Virus record (IMG/VR): IMGVR_UViG_3300042463_000086
Location: 1-24,421 of that record
Reading direction: 5' to 3' (one strand)
DNA length: 24,421 nt
From: a virus
A program made the translations under genes and the position numbers. Within the stretch, counting starts at the first letter, position 1; every line of letters begins with the position of its first letter. The notes below the pieces were generated by a model. The model did not search any database and was not told the DNA's origin. It saw nothing but the letters and a program-made list of their open reading frames with translations. Positions 21,775-24,421 of this stretch are shown here, one piece after another.

Positions 21775-22245
21775 TTAGTTAATTACAATAAAGTGAATCT
21801 TTACAACACCTGCAAGTGCTGCTGCACCAGCATTGAGTAAAACTACTTTAAATGAACCATTTGCAATATCTGCTACATTAGCAAGTGGGAAACCATTAGT
21901 TGCCTCATCATATTCTACTGAAACAATTACTCTAGATGCAGCTGTTACAACTGGGTTGTTTACTGTAAAAACAGCTTCTGTAGCTGCAGCAAGTGTAGAT
22001 GATACAGTGGTAATAATACCATTATGAGCATCTACAGTAACAGCAGTAGTTATACTTGTTAACTGTGTTGCATTAGCTTTATTATACAATGACTGTAAAG
22101 GTGCTGCATTAATTGCCAATGATCTGTAGCCATCATCACGAGTAGGGTCTTTTGCCCCAACAGGAATTAGAGATGGTGTATCTGTAGGAAGAGTTGTTCT
22201 ATACTCTCCACTTTTAATCCAAGAAATAAAATTTAAAATGTCCAT
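21775..22245 (-). CDS. Appendage protein with shared N-terminal domain, paralog B
   Basis: This 156-residue protein has start ATG 22245. The N-terminus contains YRTTLPTDTPSLIPVGAKDP, homologous to the corresponding part of the neighbouring gene. Residues about 55-156 form a beta-rich, Thr/Ala/Val-dominated domain (SITTAVTVDAHNGIITTV, VFTVNNPVVTAASRVIVS, IANGSFKVVLLNAGAAAL) resembling domains of marine and freshwater phage virion proteins. It lies 25 nt downstream of a promoter-like motif and so may head the adhesin unit (21347 and 19972 follow). The exact structure is unknown. Confidence 0.7.
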   Translation of the reverse strand: MDILNFISWIKSGEYRTTLPTDTPSLIPVGAKDPTRDDGYRSLAINAAPLQSLYNKANATQLTSITTAVTVDAHNGIITTVSSTLAAATEAVFTVNNPVVTAASRVIVSVEYDEATNGFPLANVADIANGSFKVVLLNAGAAALAGVVKIHFIVIN

Positions 22246-22259
22246 GGTTATAAATATTA

Positions 22260-22286
22260 AATGTATACATTATAATATACAAAAAA
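22260..22286 (-). promoter_or_regulatory. Putative promoter with an adjacent palindrome, appendage unit
   Basis: TTTTTTGTATATTATA (22271-22286, minus strand) is followed by the 12-bp palindrome AATGTATACATT (22260-22271). The ATG at 22245 is 25 nt downstream of the core. The layout closely copies the site at 19679-19704, including the position of the palindrome. Confidence 0.55.
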
Positions 22287-22303
22287 TATCTATAAACTGC
22301 AAA

Positions 22304-22462
22304 TTACTGATTATCTTTTAATCTTTGGAGTTCTTGATACACAGCAATTAGTTCTGCTTCTTTTTGAGCAATAAGTTCTTCCTGAGTAGGTTCATCTACT
22401 TCAATGAACTCAACTCTTACAAGACCGTTGATATCATATATTTCATTTCTTACTTGTGGCAT
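22304..22462 (-). CDS. Small acidic coiled protein, 52 residues
   Basis: A frame from ATG 22462 to TAA at 22304-22306 fits between the collagen fibre gene (11 nt gap) and a promoter motif. The product begins MPQVRNEIYDINGLVRVEFI and continues as an acidic, Glu/Gln-rich amphipathic helix with QEELIAQKEAELIAVYQEL, a likely coiled coil. A small beta-then-helix protein beside a fibre could be an assembly chaperone or structural adaptor, but the function is unknown. The position in the operon and the strong protein-like composition support it. Confidence 0.6.
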   Translation of the reverse strand: MPQVRNEIYDINGLVRVEFIEVDEPTQEELIAQKEAELIAVYQELQRLKDNQ

Positions 22463-22473
22463 AGTTATGTATT

Positions 22474-23379
22474 TTATTGTTGAGTTATTCCCACAAATGG
22501 CATAGCTTGATTGCTTGTATTAACCACAGTTAATTGAGCTGGAGGTGATGGATTAAAAGGTGTAGTTACAATCACTCCATTACTTGGAGCAGGTATAGCT
22601 CCGGCACTTCTAATATGTAGCATATTTGCTGCTGGCATAGTAAATACTGATTGCGTCCCATTACCCCAATATCCAATCCAATAGGTTTCTCCAGCAAAAA
22701 AAGGATATTCCAAATCAAAAGTTTTATTTCCAGTTGTTGAACAGTCTAAAACTACACTTGCAAACAATAGAAAATCTGGAGAACCATTTAAGTCATTATA
22801 CATTACAATCATGGCAGAAGAACCGGCCTGAGCTGTAGCCACCCTTATTATAAAGTTTGTAGATACAAAATTATTTGCCGGTATAAAGGGATAAAGTATC
22901 ATTCTATTAGCTACTTGTGAAGTAGAACTATATCCAGTTGTTGTTAACATAGCTGATATTACTACACCTGATCTTGGCTTTACAAGAGCATGTATACCAA
23001 TAGCTGTAGTACCACCACCGCCACCACCTGATGGACCCTGCACTCCTTGTGCTCCTCTAAGTCCTTGAGCACCGGTAGTTCCCTGTGTACCAGTACCTGT
23101 AATACCCTGCGTACCTTGAGTGCCTGTACCTATTATACCTTGTACTCCTTGTGGACCTATTGAACCTGTGGTACCTTGAGTACCAGTTCCTGTTGTTCCT
23201 TGAGTGCCAGTAAAACCTTGACTTCCTACTGAACCTTGTATGCCTGTAATACCTTGCACACCCTGTGGTCCAGCCGGGCCTTGTGCACCACTACCACCAC
23301 CTTTTGGTTTACCATCTGGTCCAATTATTTCAAGACCATTTGTACCAAATACATTTCCGTTAGCATCAACTACTTGCAT
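22474..23379 (-). CDS. Collagen-like tail fibre with a globular C-terminal head
   Basis: This 301-residue protein starts at ATG 23379. N-terminal residues 1-30 contain MQVVDANGNVFGTNGLEIIG, an anchor-like segment ending in Gly-rich sequence. Residues about 31-118 are Gly-X-Y collagen triplets (GTQGTTGTGTQG type). A GGGGGG linker follows, then a globular beta-rich head of about 175 residues (IHALVKPRSGVVISAML ... LEYPFFAGETYWIGYWGNG). The product looks like a trimeric fibre with a C-terminal receptor-binding domain, much shorter than 16068-19262. Its first 14 nt overlap the preceding gene's 3' end. It probably works with the BspA-like adhesin in host attachment, an inference from neighbourhood only. 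Confidence 0.78.
   Translation of the reverse strand: MQVVDANGNVFGTNGLEIIGPDGKPKGGGSGAQGPAGPQGVQGITGIQGSVGSQGFTGTQGTTGTGTQGTTGSIGPQGVQGIIGTGTQGTQGITGTGTQGTTGAQGLRGAQGVQGPSGGGGGGTTAIGIHALVKPRSGVVISAMLTTTGYSSTSQVANRMILYPFIPANNFVSTNFIIRVATAQAGSSAMIVMYNDLNGSPDFLLFASVVLDCSTTGNKTFDLEYPFFAGETYWIGYWGNGTQSVFTMPAANMLHIRSAGAIPAPSNGVIVTTPFNPSPPAQLTVVNTSNQAMPFVGITQQ
23023..23289 (-). repeat. Collagen-coding repeats in the shorter fibre
   Basis: Gly-X-Y codons (residues about 31-118) form a repeat-rich tract of short, imperfect units. The triplets are Gln-, Thr- and Ala-rich with GTGTQG variants. The tract is flanked by polyglycine segments. Confidence 0.85.
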
Positions 23380-23677
23380 AATCTATTCCGTATATGTAAT
23401 ATGTAGTTCCGGTAATACTTGCTGTGGCAATAAGCTGATCTCCGGGGTTTAGAGCATAAGTAAAGTTATCTGTTAAAGTATCTCCAGCAGATAGACTTAG
23501 ATCATATATAGTGTTAGTAGTACTTGTAGCATAATCAAGTTTTTCTAATTTAAGATCATACGCGCCTGGATTATTAAACCTAATGCCTATAATCTTAGTT
23601 AATATTGTACTACTATTGCCAGTGTATAACACTGTACCAGTTGTAGATACATCTCCTTGTTTACTGAATTCTACCAT
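23366..23677 (-). CDS. Small beta-rich virion protein
   Basis: This protein has 103 residues with start ATG 23677. It is rich in Thr, Ser, Gly and Asn with alternating hydrophobics (VLYTGNSSTILTKIIGIRF, LDYATSTTNTIYDLSL), consistent with a beta-sandwich of the kind seen near phage fibres. No signal, membrane helix or motif is visible. It directly follows a promoter-like motif, and its 3' end overlaps the collagen fibre gene by 14 nt. The function is probably structural, as a fibre connector or decoration protein. Confidence 0.7.
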   Translation of the reverse strand: MVEFSKQGDVSTTGTVLYTGNSSTILTKIIGIRFNNPGAYDLKLEKLDYATSTTNTIYDLSLSAGDTLTDNFTYALNPGDQLIATASITGTTYYIYGIDYASS

Positions 23678-23679
23678 AC

Positions 23680-23695
23680 TATAATATACTAAAAA
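23680..23695 (-). promoter_or_regulatory. Putative promoter adjoining a start codon
   Basis: The minus strand reads TTTTTAGTATATTATA, then GT and ATG at 23677. It is almost identical to the other three type-2 motifs. The core sits so close to the ATG that transcripts from it would be leaderless or nearly so. It lies directly downstream of the terminator at 23705-23736. Confidence 0.5.
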
Positions 23696-23704
23696 TAAAT
23701 CACA

Positions 23705-23736
23705 TAAAAAAGTCCCTAGCTAAGCAACCAGGGACT
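23705..23736 (-). terminator. Rho-independent terminator after the GroES/DUF3310 unit
   Basis: On the minus strand the arms AGUCCCUGG and CUAGGGACU (23711-23736) pair over 9 bp with one G-U wobble, loop UUGCUUAG. A U-rich tail follows (23705-23710). It ends the transcript of the membrane protein 23758-23961. Confidence 0.85.
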
Positions 23737-23757
23737 GTGACAGGGTAGAGGTTTATA

Positions 23758-23961
23758 TTATCCAAGCATGTAACCTAAAAGAAAAGATACTATAATCATT
23801 GCACCTATTGTATAGTTAGCAATAACTCTACCTTTCTCATCCTCTTGGTATATATTGTGCATCTTATTATATACAGGTCTTGTCATTGCATTAATAACAA
23901 TCCAAAAGAACAGTAATGTACTAATACCAAATATAAGTGCAAGTGCTTTTAACCAGATCAT
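23758..23961 (-). CDS. Small two-helix membrane protein
   Basis: This 67-residue protein has two hydrophobic helices, at about residues 3-25 (WLKALALIFGISTLLFFWIV) and 50-66 (YTIGAMIIVSFLLGYML), separated by a polar loop. The ATG overlaps the DUF3310 stop by four bases (ATGA), so the two are translationally coupled. No family is recognised. It may be a superinfection-exclusion, holin-like or accessory membrane protein. The gene is the last before a terminator. Confidence 0.6.
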   Translation of the reverse strand: MIWLKALALIFGISTLLFFWIVINAMTRPVYNKMHNIYQEDEKGRVIANYTIGAMIIVSFLLGYMLG

Positions 23962-24275
23962 AATGAGTCTATTCTTCTTTGTAAATATACTAAAGCTTTC
24001 TGAAGATCTTCTTTTTCAGTAGTTCTACTTTTCTTTCCGGCTCTAGCTACATACTTAATTACATTACCAAGATAGAAATCTTTATCTAATCCCCAAGCTT
24101 CTAGTACATTAAAAACTTCGTAGACAGAATCCTTACCACCATAATGACTTGGTCTAGTAGCATCATTAACAATGATAATCCTACTAGATACGTCAAGTGG
24201 AGTACCACTGATCTCCTCTTTAGAGCAAATAACTTTTTCATATTGCTCTTGTGCTTCTTGGCTAAAGTTTACCAT
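23958..24275 (-). CDS. DUF3310 family protein
   Basis: This 105-residue protein carries the DUF3310 signature: RPSHYGG at 41-47, EVFNVLEAWGL at 53-63, LGNVIKYVARAGKK at 69-82, and then EDLQKALVYLQRRI. DUF3310 proteins are frequent in phages. One described relative in T7 (gp1.7) has nucleotide-kinase activity, but that should not be assumed here. The N-terminal 35 residues are less conserved. The gene overlaps the upstream GroES-like gene by seven bases and the downstream membrane gene by four, so the three are co-expressed. Confidence 0.82.
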   Translation of the reverse strand: MVNFSQEAQEQYEKVICSKEEISGTPLDVSSRIIIVNDATRPSHYGGKDSVYEVFNVLEAWGLDKDFYLGNVIKYVARAGKKSRTTEKEDLQKALVYLQRRIDSL

Positions 24276-24421
24276 GTGATTGCAATATCATGCTCTCGCA
24301 CCATAAGCTTGAGAGCTCCTTCAACATCAATTACTTCTGAGGTATTGAGGGCATTCATCTGAAGATATACTTTATCTCCAACTGCAAATCTTTCTACTTC
24401 ATCACCTACTGCAAAGATATC
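24269..24421 (-). CDS. GroES-like co-chaperonin, C-terminal fragment
   Basis: The frame enters at the right edge, so the start and most of the protein lie outside the window. The visible 50 residues read DIFAVGDEVERFAVGDKV, then a linker, then IDVEGALKLMVREHDIAITW. This matches the C-terminal half of GroES/Cpn10: AVG, VGDKV and the terminal RExDI. Phage co-chaperonins such as T4 gp31 help fold the capsid protein with host GroEL, so a similar role for the capsid protein here is plausible. Only the fragment is visible, so the mobile loop cannot be checked. Confidence 0.65.
   Translation of the reverse strand, partial: DIFAVGDEVERFAVGDKVYLQMNALNTSEVIDVEGALKLMVREHDIAITW

Noticed and set aside
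19972-23379. Diversity-generating retroelement targeting the fibre genes
   Set aside because: No reverse transcriptase or template/variable repeat pair was seen in the window.
1-24421. Alternative genetic code, as reported for some crAss-like phages
   Set aside because: Genes end in TAA, TAG and TGA at tight junctions, and no gene contains an in-frame stop that a neighbour or conserved motif spans.
1-24421. Firm assignment to crAss-like phages
   Set aside because: Gene order and host type are compatible, but no diagnostic crAss gene could be confirmed without database comparison.

Overview
The window is about 24.4 kb of a tailed-phage (Caudoviricetes) genome. All 28 genes I can support, two of them cut by the window edges, lie on the minus strand, so transcription runs from high to low coordinates. 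Coding is dense, with many 1-4 nt stop/start overlaps. The morphogenesis genes are clear: large terminase, portal, scaffold and capsid in series. A Bacteroidota host is likely for three reasons: the DNA is AT-rich, Shine-Dalgarno sites are absent or weak, and three upstream regions carry TATATTTG, which matches the Bacteroidota -7 element TAnnTTTG. I see no stop-codon recoding (TAA, TAG and TGA all end genes normally) and no integrase, tRNA, CRISPR array or insertion sequence. The virus could belong to the crAss-like or other large Bacteroidota phages, but the sequence alone does not settle that.

Layout in transcription order. (1) 24421-23758: end of a GroES-like co-chaperonin, a DUF3310 protein and a small two-helix membrane protein, closed by a terminator. 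(2) 23677-19761: receptor-binding and virion appendage genes. These include a collagen-like fibre, two small proteins sharing an N-terminal domain, and a PKD plus BspA-like (DUF285) adhesin, closed by a second terminator. (3) 19661-13818: a small virion protein, a 1064-residue fibre alternating collagen repeats with five beta-sandwich modules, and a 738-residue fusion of a GH130-like beta-propeller, a TPR-like helical segment and an FkbM-type methyltransferase. (4) 13797-10524: a lysis-like cassette of six small membrane or secreted proteins (two are tandem paralogs, two overlap like a spanin pair), an M15 peptidase endolysin and two small unknown proteins, closed by a third terminator. (5) 10413-1: DNA-handling and packaging genes (winged helix, HU-like, Cys-rich, PD-(D/E)XK nuclease, TerS candidate), then TerL, portal, scaffold and the major capsid protein, which runs off the left edge.

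Each of the three terminators is followed within about 10-40 nt by a GTATATT-containing motif just upstream of the next gene. This suggests separate transcription units started by host-like or phage-specific late promoters. No tape-measure, sheath or tail-tube gene is recognisable, so the tail type is undetermined. The most unusual element is the propeller/TPR/FkbM fusion between the fibre and lysis genes. It suggests that this phage cleaves, binds or methylates a glycan of its own virion or of the host surface.
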